Assembly (NCBI GenBank): GCA_023374025.1
Contig: SIJG01000016.1
Coordinates: 124,001-188,000 of the forward strand
From: Heterodera schachtii
Taxonomy: Eukaryota > Nematoda > Chromadorea > Rhabditida > Heteroderidae
Length of the DNA stretch: 64,000 nucleotides
Direction: 5' to 3'
Positions 22,290 to 35,444 of the stretch are shown piece by piece. Within the stretch, counting starts at the first letter, position 1; each line of letters starts with the position of its first letter. The position numbers and the translations under genes are program-made. Below the pieces are notes generated by a model. The model was not told the DNA's origin and did no database searches. It worked only from the letters and a program-made list of their open reading frames with translations.

Positions 22290-24677
22290 TATTTTCTTTC
22301 TGTAAAAAGCATTTTTTACGGTTACAGTATGCAATAATAGAAAAAATGTAATAAAAATTGGAAAATTCCATTGGAAAATTCTAACTTTTAATTATAATGG
22401 CATTTTGTGCGGAGCTTTAAAATGGAGGGCCGGCATAAGAAGCAAATTATAACTTCTCAACTCGCCTTTAAAGAGAGAGTTCCCGCCTCTGATGTGCCGT
22501 TGTACCCAAATTGTGTTCTCCATTAATTGTATGCCTTTGACTAATTGCCATTTAATGTGAAATTTTTTTTATCTCAATGGGCACGGCAAAAAATTTTGTG
22601 CGTGTGTGAAATTAAGATGTACATTTCAGTGAATTAATTATAGCTGTTTTGTATTAACAGAAATTCTAAAAAAGTAAAAATGTGGCACGGTTGAATTCAG
22701 CCAAAAGATCCGAATGGCATTTTTAAAAATGCCATTAAATGCACGGAAGAATACTATTTTAAGAAAAGAATGAAAAGAGTTTCCTTAATTTATATTGAAA
22801 AGAAAAATTACCATTCGAAAAAGGTTTGCGTGTCACCTGTTGGATTTAATACATAAGCTACTTTTTTCGGATTTTATGTGCCCAAAAAACAAATCCAAAT
22901 CTGAAATTTATATTTGGCCATGAAATTCAAGGCAAAAAATGGCATTCCAGACATTTTAGAGTTGAAACAGAGATCCCTTGCATCACTACCTCTGATTAGA
23001 GTATGTTTTGGAACACAACATGAAATTTTGGCACCAGAAATTTGGGCACCAATGTTATTAATTTGAAAATTGAATAATTTAAAAAATAATAATAAATTGC
23101 GCTATGATTTGATCATTAAATACTTAGGGTTCGATGCATACCAGTTTATATTTGGGTTTAGACTACTTAGCTTATATGGACCCGAAAATATCAAGCCGGT
23201 AGTCTTCAACAGATTGAGCCTTCTACAAATAATACAGATATATGACATTAATATACAAAGAATTGTAATGAGTCGAACCAAATAAACATGGTTAATTAAC
23301 TGGGCAATTTGTTAAAGACTTTACAGCTCGAATTTGATTATAATTTACAACTATGCTTTTAAATTAGACGGCTTATTATTTAGATAATAAAATATTTTTA
23401 TTTCCTTAATTTGATGGCCACATTTTTTGGTGCCAAATTTTATAGTGCCCAAACTTTCCGGTGCCAAATTTCCCCTTGCGTTTTAGAATAGTAATTTTCC
23501 TCTGATAATAGGAAGCATGCAAATGTGAATTGTATATCCAAAAATGAATAAATTGTTTTGAGTAATCGTGGGAGTTTAGCTAAATTAAGAAGCATATTTT
23601 CGTTGCGTCTTTAATTTTAAATTCAGTAGGTGTTGGTGCCCAAACTCTTGAAGGCAACTTAAAACAAATGGAGAAAAATATAAAAGTATTTTTTAATATT
23701 CTTCTGTCCAAAATTAAATAAAATCGAATTTTTTAAAATTTTCGAACATAAAAATCTTCATTGCGTCTATTATGAATTTGCTCAAAAGCAACCAAACTTT
23801 AAAACTACAATTCACCTTTCTATGATTCATATCATCCGAGGATAAATACTACAGGCAAAAATAAAGGTTGACAGTATTAAAGCCCTTTTCTCATTTATAT
23901 TCTAATTCTTCTATTAAATCTAAGGAGACAAATTTATTGTTCGAAAACTTTCAAAAATTCGCTTTTATTCAAGAAAAGGCTGGAAAATATTAAAAATATA
24001 ATTAATATTTTTCTCCAGAATGATTCCGGGCTTTGTTATTGAAAATTTTTAGGATGTTTGCAGATTTTCAGCACCATCACCTAATGAATTTAAAAAATTA
24101 ATTAAACACTCTAAAATTTGATTCTGATTTAGTCTAAACCCCCAAGAGTACCAAAAAGGTTATTCGTTTTTAGAATTTATCAGCTAAATTTTCAGAAATC
24201 TAATTAAAATTGAATTGTTTTTCTGCCCGGGTATTTTTGAATATTCCATTCTGATTACGTGTGCTTTATTTTGTACGAATCTGCCATCAAATGCAGTTTC
24301 GTTCTGAGTAAATTATGGAATATTAATTAAAAAGCCACCAAAAAATGAAAGATGAGTCATCCGTTTTCATTAATTTATTATTCGATCACAATTTCTGTTT
24401 TCTGCTTCCAATTGACGCCGAATCATCACCATTATCCACAACCACAGCAGTTGATGAAAATTTATTCCATCAATTAGTCCATCATTTATTTCATTTCATT
24501 CTTTTTGTTGTAAACGGACAAAAATCAAATGGGATTTTTGGTTTTATTTTTTAAATGCTCTTGTTTGAATTGTCTGTTTTTTCCCTATCCCAACCACAGT
24601 ATTCTCTGCATCATAATGTGCCGACCACTGCTCTTCCTAATTACCGTATTTCAATTTTATTCAATTTCTTTTTACAG
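22290..24677. other. Long spacer without supported genes
   Basis: AT-rich. Words such as GGCACCAGAAATTTGGGCACC (23031-23050) and GGTGCCAAATTTTATAG to GGTGCCAAATTTCCCC (23427-23475) face each other about 400 bases apart and may be the ends of a further inverted-repeat element at about 23010-23480. Upstream exon(s) of the next gene must lie here (an ATG at 24345 is one candidate) but could not be fixed. Confidence 0.4.
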
Positions 24678-26639
24678 AAGAAAATTTTTCACTGATCGGT
24701 GCCATTTTCGTTGGTCAGCTGATCTTTATCTTCTTGGCCTCATCCGACAAAGGTACGTCCCAGTCGCTCTCTCTGAATCAATTAACAATGCCATTTTAAA
24801 TTAGCTGTGTAATTTGAAACCGAAACTTTCCACGGCACTATCAGTTAATTTGTTGTATGTTTGTACTTTTTTCTTATTGTTAGCTGCCTTAAACTTCGGC
24901 ATGTTCTTGCGTCCGCTGATCATTATTTTGATTGCTGTCTCAGTTAATGGAGGGTAATTTCGTTAAAATTTTACTAAATAATAATAAAAAATTAATTAAC
25001 GGCGGTCGAATTTACTGAAAACAATTTTATTAAAATTTCAGACTGAAAATTGGGACAAATGTGAACCGTTTGAAAATGGCACTGCAATTAGACTGGAAAA
25101 AGGCTGTAAAAAGTGTGTACCAATTTTTAATTTTGCATTTTAATTTAAAAAAAAATTAATTTAATAATAGTTATTTGATCTGTTATCCGAGCAAATTGGC
25201 CAAAAATTTTGGAAATTGGAAGTCAATGGACGTATGAGAGTTGCAAAGGTGGACTTGCAGGAATTGAGTAAAAAATGTGCCGAAAATGATGGGCCTAATC
25301 AGAGCGTCGGATGGCACAGCTTAATGATAGTCAAGAAAAGTGACGGGCAGTTTACATTCCAATCATCCCTCAGGCGAGTGTTTTTGGGCTAATTACATAT
25401 TTTATTGAAATTTAGCGTCAATTTGTCTGGCAAATTGGACAAAGATTTCTTCAGCGATGCCGACTTTTTGGAGCTCAATTTCACGAAAGGTCTAATCGCA
25501 TCACTAATATTTTTATATTTTTAATTGGGTACAGTAAAAGGTATATGTGGTAATGTAGATTTTTCAAATTTCAGTCAGACATTTTTACAACTAAAGTTAC
25601 CATTATGAATAAAAAGTTAAATGTTTTAAATGTTTCACTTTTTATAAATCTATCAAAATAATAAGGACGGAGAAGAAGAATACAGTACCCTTATACCGTC
25701 ACAGTATCCCTCTTTTAGAAAATACAGTATTTCTGAGGCTTTTTCTCTTCCCTTTTCAGCTCTGATACAGCAAAATGGGTCACTTTCTGCAGCTGAATTT
25801 GAACAGGCACTTCCGCTTGGCTCATTTATGAAAGATTTTGACGGAATGGCGTTGCGAATTGTGGCACTGGAACTTACCAAGGGCATTGGACAAATGCACG
25901 GAACGAAAATGTGCAAAACAATGGTGGGTGCTGTAATGATGGTATACTTACGACTTACGACAATCGAATTAGTTGATGGGTGGGTACTGTAGTCCAAATG
26001 GTGGCTTCGATTTCCTGTAATAAGTTAGCTTTTCTCCGTCCCTGCTAATGTCAGCCTTTTCGATATGCAGGTGGCCGCCCTGAAAATTTCTCTTAATAAA
26101 GTTTTTTAATTTTCTTTAGCCTGTGCCGAAAGCGTCAAACATTGACCATTTGGGCACAAACTGTACACAAATTGTATTTGCCGACCGTATGCCACAGTTT
26201 TGGCTGAATGTGTCCGTTTCTCCCTATTTTATTGCGTGCGAACAATTTAAGGCGCCATTTGATCCCTCGACCATGTTCAATCAGTCTCGGACCAGCAGTG
26301 ATTTGTTTGATGCATGTCAAAAGGTGCCAACAACACCGAACTGCGACAAGTTGGCCAATTTTTTTTTAAATATTTGTATAAATGATTTTATTAAATTAAA
26401 AATAATAATAATTTTGAAGACATGAACTGATCGTCTGCTATAAAAGGAAAAGCCAAGCGGCGGTGGTCAACAAAGAAATTGCCAAAGTTTGCCAAGAACA
26501 TCTCCAAAACGCGCGCCAAAAGGCGCACGGATTTCGCATCCGTTTGTGTACGCACCGCGAAGCGGAAAAGCAACGGATCATTTTGGAGTCCATGCTGGAC
26601 TTTTCATTCGCTGATCAAAAGTACTTAACTAACAAATAG
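24678..26639 (+). CDS. Unknown membrane-anchored protein
   Basis: Eight exons: 24678-24752, 24884-24953, 25042-25114, 25171-25373, 25416-25489, 25760-25923, 26120-26349, 26420-26639, in frame throughout with TAG at 26637-26639. The intron after 25373 starts with GC (CTCAG/GCGAGT), a recognised minor donor class. About 370 residues are visible. Two hydrophobic segments come first (SLIGAIFVGQLIFIFLAS and LRPLIIILIAVSV), then a soluble part with eight cysteines and sequons (NCT, NVS), suggesting a lumenal or extracellular domain, and finally a basic, Gln/Arg-rich tail (QNARQKAHGFRIR). An upstream exon supplying the start is missing. I do not recognise the family. Confidence 0.7.
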
Positions 26640-27250
26640 AATCAATCACAAAAAGTGATTGGAAAATTCGCCACTACAATGGAATCATTAGGCTAATATT
26701 AATTATTATTTTTTTAATATATCAATTTTTTTTCTATTTTTTGCAAATATTTTAATTTTTAAAAGTGATCAAACCACATCAATTAAGGACAGGGCTAATG
26801 AAATTAGACTAATTAAATTAAATGACAAATTAGGTATTTGCTGCTTGGCATTATATAATTAAATAAATATAAAATTGAATTGAATTATGTGTTAAGCTAC
26901 GAATCCAACAAAAGCTTCGCATACAAAGTGAATGACATGGAAGAGGCAATGAAAATAAGGGAATTTTTTTTTCATCAAATTTGGCAATGATAAGCAGCCA
27001 AGTGCTGCGCTTCGTGATGGCAGAGAAATTTCGGCACAATTGGTGATTTATTAAGATTTACTTTTGATGCAAATGACCCAGGCGCGCCGATTTTTTGTCT
27101 ATATTTTTTGGCATTTTTAATGTTTATTTTAGGGATTTTCGCAAAATTGCATAAGAAAAAAGAAAAAAAAAACAAGCATCCCCTAAGAATTTAATTGACC
27201 AAAAATTTCAGAAAAATCCCTCAAAAGATTTTTATTTCTTGAATATTTTT
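26640..27250. other. 3' flank and spacer
   Basis: AT-rich, no exon supported on either strand. Confidence 0.4.
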
Positions 27251-27260
27251 GACTTTAAAT

Positions 27261-28470
27261 TAGGGTTGCAACCCCGACCCCGACCCCGAACCCCGACGCT
27301 TCCAACCCCGACAACCCCGATCCTTAACCCCGACTCGGGGTCGGGGTTAAATATACACCCCCCTAAGAATGGCATTTTTGTTGGGGAAAAGGCAAAACAT
27401 TTATACAAAATTTGAATTTTTTTAACCATCTTGACAAATTTTTATGAAATAAAGTAAATTTGTTTCCTTTATTTATCTGTATTGTGATGTAGTGGTTAGT
27501 GCTTTAACACTAACACTACCTTTGTCATGAGTTCGGACCCGGTTGATTTTTTCCTTTTTAATTTATTTTTATATGATTAATAGGATTTTTTAAACCAAAA
27601 ATACCCATTAAAATTAATCATCCTTGGCATAATTTATAGACGTATTGAACCCAATTTTCCTTTCTTTGAATAAAAAATTCAATTTTTTGATTAAATCATG
27701 AAAATTTAATATATTTCAAAATAATTTTGACAAAAAACCAAGAAAAAAAATAAAAATTTATCAGAAATTCATAAATTTTTTGGTGAAAATCTGTTACAAA
27801 ATAGACCTTAGATTTCAAAATTCGTCAGGCGCGACCTATCGGCATCGCCGGCCCCTCAAAAACCCATTTCTTAAAAAAATTTGGCTCAAAATCGAAAAAA
27901 ATTATCATTTTTTGGACAAAATCTGTTAACAGACCAATCCAAATTTTCAAAATTTTTTCCGGCGGCGCCTATCGGCACCGCCGGACCCCTTTCTCCCAAA
28001 AGTCTTTAGAAAAAGAGCGCCGCGAAAAAAAAAGATGATCTGAAAAACAAAAAAAGATAAGGTGATCAGAAATTTTCGAGCATTTTTTTGTTGATAAAAT
28101 TCCTTTATTTTTATTTGGGGGCCAAGCGCCGGAGGAAAAATTTGAATTTTGACTATTTTTACAGATTTTAACTGAAAATTGGCTATTTTAAAAATGCCTT
28201 ATGCGTTTTTAATTAATTCTATACAAAAATATTTATGATAAAAAAAATAATAAAAAAGCACATAAAATTATTATTATGAATAATAAATATTTTAAGCAAA
28301 AATTTTATAAAGTTTTTTGATTATATGGCATAAGGCAAAAATTAAAAAACCCCGACCCCGACCCCGAACCCCGAACGATTTGGCAACCCCGACCCCGAAC
28401 CCCGACGCTTCCAACCCCGACAACCCCGAACCCCGAATTTTCAAACCCCGACATCGGGGTTGCAACCCTA
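27261..28470. mobile_element. Non-autonomous hAT-type transposon with 8-bp target duplication
   Basis: Ends are TAGGGTTGCAACCCCGA on the left and its inverted copy TCGGGGTTGCAACCCTA on the right. Immediately outside each end is the identical octamer CTTTAAAT (27253-27260 and 28471-28478), the 8-bp duplication made by hAT transposases; TIRs starting with a form of YAGGGTTGC also fit hAT. Next to each end lie clusters of CCCCGAC/CCCCGAAC units (27270-27345 and 28350-28455). The interior has no transposase; it holds two CGGCGCCTATCGG-type hairpin units (27830 and 27960) and a tRNA-like segment at 27485-27545. Confidence 0.88.
27485..27545 (+). other. tRNA-like Pol III promoter segment (SINE or pseudo-tRNA)
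   Basis: TGATGTAGTGG at 27485-27495 fits the A-box consensus and GAGTTCGGACCC at 27529-27540 resembles the B box with one change, spaced about 44 bases apart as in real tRNAs. The first and last seven bases do not pair, so no acceptor stem forms. It is best read as a tRNA-derived SINE head or pseudo-tRNA captured inside the hAT element. Confidence 0.5.
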
Positions 28471-28589
28471 CTTTAAATTATTTAGCTTTTTAATCTGTTT
28501 TACTACCTACCTTTAATTTAGCATTTTACGCCTATTTGAGGGTTTTTGAGCCTTTTTAAAGCGTTTATTTACGTTTAATTATCTTTTTG

Positions 28590-30280
28590 AATAATTAATT
28601 AAAGACCAAAACTAATTAATAAATTAATTCAGTTAAAGGGCAAAAGAATTGGCACAATTAATTAGCTTTTTGGATTAATTAATTCATTAATCAATTAATT
28701 CAATTAAAGAGCAAAACAATTGGCACATTAATATCTTTTTGAATTAATTAATTCAATTAAAGAGCAAAACAATTGGCACAATTAATTAGCTTTTTGAATT
28801 AATTACTTCATTAATCAATTAATTCAATTAAAGAGCAAAACAATTTGCACAATTAATTAGCTTTGGATTTAATTAATTCATTAATCAATTAATTCAATTA
28901 AAGATCAAAACATTTGGCACAATTAATTATATTTTTGAATTAATTAATTCAATTAAAGTTCAAAACAATTGGCATAATTAATTATTTGAATTAATTAATT
29001 CATTAATCAATTAATTCAATTAAAGAGCAAAACGATTGGCACAATTAATTATCTTTTTGAATTAATTAATTCATTAATCAATTAGTTCAATTAAAGAGCA
29101 AAGCAATTAGCACAATGAATTATCTTTTTGAATTAATTATTTCATTATCAATTAATTCAATTAAAGAGCAAAACAATTGGCACATTAATATCTTTTTGAA
29201 TTAATTAATTCAATTAAAGAACAAAGCAATTGGCACAATTAATTATCTTTTTGAATTAATTATTTCATTATCAATTAATTCAATTAAAGAGCAAAACGAT
29301 TGGCACAATTAATTATCTTTTTGAATTAATTAATTCATTAATCAATTAGTTCAATTAAAGAGCAAAGCAATTAGCACAATGAATTATCTTTTTGAATTAA
29401 TTATTTCATTATCAATTAATTCAATTAAAGAGCAAAACAATTGGCACATTAATATCTTTTTGAATTAATTAATTCAATTAAAGAGCAAAACAATTGGCAC
29501 AATTAATTAGCTTTTTGAATTAATTAATTCATTAATCAATTAATTCAATTAAAGAGCAAAACAATTGGCACAATTAATTAGCTTTGGATTTAATTAATTC
29601 ATTAATCAATTAATTCAATTAAAGAGCAAAACATTTGGCACAATTAATTATCTTTTTGAATTAATTATTTCATTATCAATAATTCAATTAAAGAGCAAAA
29701 CGATTGGCACAATTAATTATCTTTTTGAATTAATTAATTCATTAATCAATTAATTCAATTAAAGAGCAAAACGATTGGCACGATTAATTATCTTTTTGAA
29801 TTAATTAATTCATTAATCAAATAATCCAATTAAAGAGCAAAACAATTGGCACATTAATATCTTTTTGAATTAATTAATTCAATTAAAGAGCAAAACAATT
29901 GGCACATTAATATCTTTTTGAATTAATTAATTCAATTAAAGAGCAAAACAATTGGCACAATTAATTAGCTTTTTGAATTAATTAATTCATTAATCAATTA
30001 ATTCAATTAAAGAGCAAAACAATTGGCACAATAATTAGCTTTGGATTTAATTAATTAATTCAATTAAAGAGCAAAACGATTGGCACAATTAATTATCTTT
30101 TTGAATTAATTAATTCATTATCAATTAATTCAATTAAAGAGCAAAACAATTGGCACATTAATATCTTTTTGAATTAATTAATTCAATCAAAGAGCAAAAC
30201 GATTGGCACGATTAATTATCTTTTTGAATTAATTAATTCATTAATCAAATAATCCAATTAAAGAGCAAAACAATTGGCAC
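28590..30280. repeat. AT-rich minisatellite, about 26 units
   Basis: Tandem units centred on TTCAATTAAAGAGCAAAACA and ATTGGCACAATTAATTATC. Two unit lengths alternate: a long form of about 70 bases that includes ATTCATTAATCAATTAATTC and a short form of about 52 bases lacking it. Counting the AGCAAAAC-type core gives about 26 units. Blocks of several units are themselves repeated (compare 29096-29180 with 29358-29440). It abuts the first visible exon of the next gene. Confidence 0.9.
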
Positions 30281-30309
30281 AATTTTGCCTTCAATTGTCT
30301 CTGAACTAG

Positions 30310-31678
30310 CATCATCAAACTATGATGGAGGACAACACCGGACAAAACTGCTTCATTTTGTCCCGCCAGCTGCTGAAGAATTGCGCATTTTCTTCCAAAT
30401 CCCATCGCCCATCTTTTCGCGAAGGATCACTCACAAAACGAATTTGCTGCCTTATAAAAACGATCCAAATAAGGTGAATTGATGAAAAAATAAAGAAACA
30501 AACAATTTTGTAAAATAAAAATAATACCATTCCAATAAATCCGGGTCCAAAGTCCATTTGCCTGGCTCTAAGCAAAGAAAAGCCTTGGTTTTTCTGGGCC
30601 TGGACTTTGGTCCAAAAAATCTTGTCCATGTTTTACACAAAATACCACACCCCCCCCCCCCCCCCCCCGCCCCCTTCGTTCATTGTAAGGAGGGCCGGTG
30701 TAAAAGAGTTGGGTGACCGTAACGAAGGGATGAAAGAGGAAATTTTAGATTTTGAACAGTTTCTTAACTAAACTCATTAATTATTCCAAATTTTTTTCTC
30801 GTCGGCGCCTAACGGCACCGCCGACCCTAAAAACCATTATTTTTCCTTAAAAAATTAGCTCAAAATCGGAAATTTAGTAATTTTTGGACAAAATCTGTTA
30901 ACAAATCGTATTAAAAATTACAAAAAAATTTTTCCGGCGGCGCCTATCGGCACCGCCTGACCCCCCCCCCCCCCCCCCCCCCCCTCCCCCATGTTGCCCA
31001 ATTTTTTTTTTGAAAAAAGCATGCCGCAAAAAAAGGTGGTTGAATAGGTTGCCGTCGGAGAAAATTCCCCCCCCCCCCCCCCCCCCCCCCCCTCCTCCTC
31101 CTTTGTCTCAATCGTCGTATTGCCCTTGGCCTGAGACACCCCTTGTATATGCATGTGCGGGACCAGACTCCCGCCGGTAAAATTCCGTCGGGGCCCCGGT
31201 CCCGCCAGGCCTTATTTTTTCAATGCAATATCGAACCCTAAAGTTTCTTACTAGGAAATTCCTTACTTTTTTGCATTTCTATAGACCGTTCTGAAGAGAT
31301 GCGATTTGTTAGGCGATGACTGTGAGCCGACCCGACAAATTTTGCTGCAAATTGATGAATTGATGCAGTGTTGTACGCCATCCCATCCGTGGCGCCTATG
31401 CCTTTGTTATGTGCTGCCGATCAGTGTGGATAAAGTACTCAAATTTGAAATTTTATAGCAATTAGAGGGATGTATACACAATAATTTGGTCAATTTTTCA
31501 GAGTGAATTCGCCGCATCGCCCGGAGAAATGTGTCCGGAGTACGCGCCGAACACAACGCCAAGCAGCAGCAGCAGCCGATGGGGCAAAAAGGTTGACCCG
31601 CTGGAGCGGGGCGAACTTTTTTACACCAGAAAAACGGCGCAAGAATTATACGACCATTTCATGAAGAGTAATTATTAA
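30310..31678 (+). CDS. 3' portion of an unknown gene
   Basis: Three exons: 30310-30473 (acceptor GAACTAG, phase 1), 31285-31434, 31502-31678 with TAA at 31676-31678; the frame is kept across both GT-AG introns. About 163 residues: a first exon with PPAAEELRIFFQIPSP, a Cys-rich middle (DDCEPTRQ, MQCCTPSHPW, LCLCYVL), a run of five serines, and a charged C-terminus (KVDPLERGELFYTRKTAQ). The codon composition is clearly GC-richer than the flanks. The 5' part must lie beyond the minisatellite or is lost. The 811-base first intron is built almost entirely of repeats (poly-C tracts and hairpin units). The family is not recognised. Confidence 0.6.
30640..31215. repeat. Poly-C tracts with paired hairpin repeats
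   Basis: Long C runs near 30649-30675, 30961-30990 and 31068-31095 alternate with two copies of the CGGCGCCTA(T/A)CGGCACCGCC hairpin unit (30801-30823 and 30936-30959) about 140 bases apart, followed by the GC-rich GGGGCCCCGGTCCCG island. All lie in one intron. The exact C-run lengths are likely to be unreliable in any assembly. Confidence 0.8.
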
Positions 31679-33009
31679 AAAACTAAAAATGTCGGGCCCG
31701 ATTTTTTCAAAATTCCGAGGGATATAAATGTTTTATTTGATTTTTAGAGCGGAATAAGTGTATAAAAAAAGAAATATAAACCCATATAAATCCGGATCCA
31801 ATTGTATATTTTATTCCCAATTTTAACAATAATTATGTGTTAATTGATTAAGGCTGCGCCAAATGTGTACGGTCAACGCCAGCAGAAAAGTTAACAAAAA
31901 AGCGAAGGAAAAGACAGACTGATGAACATTTGAACAAATGATTAGAATATTGTAAGGATTGAGCCAGCGGACGGTTAAAACGCTTTAAACCGGAGGCATA
32001 AAGATTGGAATTCCAAAGCGAACCAACAAATTAAATTGATCAGACTTCAAAAGCTAAATATTAAAATATGCTATAAATCATTTAAAAATTTTTGTCATAT
32101 TTCATCAAAAATATTTTAATATTTTGCATTTTTCATCTTATGAACAATCTTTTTTGATCGCCCAAACTCTCTTTTCCATTTGTAAATTTTTTCTTTACCA
32201 ACACCCAAATGACTAAAATAAATTTCAACAATAAATTTATCTTTGATTTAAATATTTTTTTGTTACAGAAAAAGAATCAACGGGAAAAGCGCAATAATTG
32301 TGATGAAAACAGTGAGGGGTGGATGTTTTTTAATTAGTGCCCAATTTTCCTATTTCTCCGCCCCCTCCCCAATTTTTGCCCATTTTCACATTTTCTCCCA
32401 CACATATGTATATATTGCGCTGCTGTTGCTGTGCTCCGTCCGCCGTTCAAAATTTTCACCATCGCATTTTTTTCTCGCGACAAATTCGTCCAATGCAACC
32501 GAATTAAAAATTTATCATTTCATAATTTTTTATAATTTTATTATATTTTAAATGGGCAAATGAGTACGTGCTGATTAGTAGCAAAAAAAGAAATTAATAA
32601 AAGAAAAATGAAATTCATTAAACTCAAAAATTGAAGAGAGCCAAAAAAGGGGGAGAATGGGAAGAAATTACCAGCTTTGTAACAAAAATTGGACGGCTTT
32701 TTTTTGGCGGTAATGTGACAATGATTTGATTAATAATTAATTAATTACGATGGGAATCTTTTAAATAATTAAAGAAATGTGAACCTATATATTACATTAG
32801 AGAAGTGAAATTAATAATAAAAATATTTTCTAAGAAAAACCTAGCATTCGCAATTTTTTCCGTTGGGTTTTACGGAATTTTTGAAAAATGATCAGGATTC
32901 GGGAGATCATAAAAACTGGGAATTTTTGCTCCACGGTAGCACGACCAAAATTTTCCGGGTTTGGTGCCGAACTAAGGCATTTGTTTTTTCATTTTTTAAT
33001 TCCTAATAT
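31679..33009. other. Intergenic region
   Basis: AT-rich, convergent 3' flanks of the gene ending at 31678 and the receptor ending at 33010. Open frames near 32300-32550 lack splice or composition support. Confidence 0.45.
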
Positions 33010-35150
33010 TTATGACGCAACAATAGGCAGTTGGGCATTCTGATTGTTCTTTTGGAGATTATTCATTGGGATTTGCTGTGGTGCAACGGCATTTGGTCTC
33101 CTGCATATCGTATGCCGGACGAAATTTAGCACGGCGTTACGGTAGTCACCGACACAGAGAATTGAGACCAGCGGATTCAGTACGGGCAACCAATGCAAAG
33201 GAATGCTGGTGCACATTTGAATAAACAAAAAGCTTGGGGACAATTCGAATTCAAAAATCAACAATTGAGCGGTGAGTGTAATATAGATTATATTCATAGC
33301 CAACGGTATCAATGCCTAAATTTATAGGTTTAAGGTAATAAAAATTATCTTTTAATTTACTTGGATAATCAAAGTGATTGTTATTTGTCGGTTAATTTGG
33401 TGTCTTCTTGTTGAACTTTGGTCCAAATTTTTATGAACAAATTTGGCCATTTTATAGCCACAAATCACAATTGTCGCATAGCAAATGATGTTTTCAATAA
33501 AAAGAGCACCAATTGAAATTTGCACGGGAAAATAATCCTAAAAATTTAATTAAAAAATATTAAAATATAATATGAATTCAGCTAACATTTCTTTCACAAT
33601 AGGTCACAAAGCTGCTGAGATTGACACCCAAAAGTTGTTGAATTTGAAGTATTTCACCGGCATTAAGCAATGAAAGATTTATATGGTCAATTGCAACAAT
33701 ATAATCATATGTCCAAGTCAATACAGTGATAGAAAACGCAAATGAAAGCATTGTAACATATTTTTTAACTGAGATTTGTAAGTTCCTAAATTCAATAAAA
33801 ATTGAAATTAAAGTGATATTTTTTATGGTTAATATAAAGACAAAATATTGACAATTATAAAAAACAAAACAAATGGCATTAATTAATAATAAATAACTTT
33901 TGCCAATAGAATATATTTTTACCTGTTTAACACCAAAAAACGATAAATGAATTGAACACACAATCCAAATAATGAAAAGAATTGCATGATTAGCCAACTG
34001 TTGATCAGCAAAGTGCCAAACTGAGAGGAAATTGACAAATAATCGAACAATGGCGAAACGGAAAGAACCAATACCCAACGGTTGGTTGAAACCGAAACCT
34101 GAAAAAATAAAAATAATCTAAAATAATCTAAAAGCATATGTATATTTATTAGCAGGTTTGGAAAATGTTCGGCTTTAGCCTCGTCCCACTATGTTGTTTT
34201 TGATAGGCCGATGAGGCTAAATTTGCAAAATTAAGCTTTTGTGGTTTTTTGGGAAAAAATCTTTAAAATTATAATTATTTACTAAAAATCATGTTCATAA
34301 TTGCAGTAAAATTTCAAAAATTTCCCCAGCGGTGCTTAAATTACACCGCCGGCTCTTTCTTTTAAAAAAAATTAATGGTGGAAACAATGGAGACGACCAG
34401 ATAAAAGTAAGTCATCTACGATTTTTAGTGCTAAAATTTTAAAATTTTCATTTATGAGCCCTGTTATTAGTGAATAAAAGTCACAATCACTCAACAAATA
34501 AAAAGTCACGAAAAATAGAAAAAAATCAGCAACATTTGCGATAGAGGGCTAAAAGGAAATTACAATTACACAACTGAGAAAGTAATGAAAATATCTCCAA
34601 GAATATTAAAGGAAATCGCCGCGAGGGGAAAAAAACAGAAGTTTTAATTCTTTACAGCAAAAAAGGTGAACTCGGGTTTTATTTTTTAATGGAAAAATAC
34701 AAATTAATAAATATCCCACTGATGATAATTGAAATTTGACGTGATTAAAAGAAAGCAATGAGCACAGTTACTTGAAAAAGACCAAGTATTGGTATGGACT
34801 TACGCGCTAAATAATCCTAAAACCCGTAGTCCCTAAAACCATGTTGGTCACAAATACAGGTTATGGGCACTACGGGTCCGCAAAAACCCGATTACGAGTT
34901 TTGGCAATCTTTGATCCCTTCTTTGTACTCATTTGCCTTAGCCCAAGTACTTAGTACCCACATTTTGCGACAGAAAGGAAAGAACTGATAAAACAATGTC
35001 CACAAGCGCAGTTTGGAGCAAAATTCGCTTGTACACTTTCATTTCCTTTGGCGATCGCTTCACCACCAACAAAATTAAAATTGCATTTAAACACAATGCC
35101 AGAAACAGGCTGAATGATGCATTAAGACGATGAATTTGAATTAGCATCAT
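33010..35150 (-). CDS. Str/Srd-like seven-transmembrane chemoreceptor
   Basis: Five exons on the minus strand: 34962-35150, 33923-34098, 33587-33785, 33361-33537, 33010-33315, all in frame, ending TAA at 33010-33012; 348 residues, the normal size for nematode Str/Srd receptors. Features in order: TM1 (LFLALCLNAILILLVV) followed by RSPKEMKVYKRILL, a loop-and-TM2 pattern typical of this superfamily; TM3 ending VQFIYRFLVLNR (the YRY/YRF motif); TM4; TM5 (IENIICYATIVICGY); the cytoplasmic QINRQITITLIIQ motif before TM6; TM7 with LNPLVSILCVGDYR; and a basic, Gln/Asn-rich tail. Such receptors detect odorants or pheromones in amphid neurons. Intron 1 is 860 bases and contains a degraded hairpin repeat. 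The second of two adjacent ATGs could also start the protein. Confidence 0.88.
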
Positions 35151-35444
35151 CGGAATTGAGATTTTTTGGATGCTTAAAGTCAATATTTGAATTCTAAAAT
35201 GAAGGTTTAATTAGGTGTTAAGATACGCCACTTGTAATTTCTTCGCTAAGTGCACAAAGTGTAAGAAAATGGAAAAAACTCATAACTTTGGTTGATAATT
35301 TTCAATTCTTAATAAAATTCGGCAGTCAAATTATTAAAAAAATCAGAGAAATAAGGGCAATTAAATCTCTGTATTATGAAACTGTGTTAAAGACAGATTT
35401 TCTTTTCATTTGATTTTCTGAGTTTAAATCAAAAATTCGGACCC

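Noticed and set aside
27485..27545. Functional tRNA
   Set aside because: A and B boxes are present at the right spacing, but no acceptor stem can form.
28590..30280. CRISPR-like array
   Set aside because: Units are contiguous with no unique spacers, and the genome is eukaryotic; it is a minisatellite.
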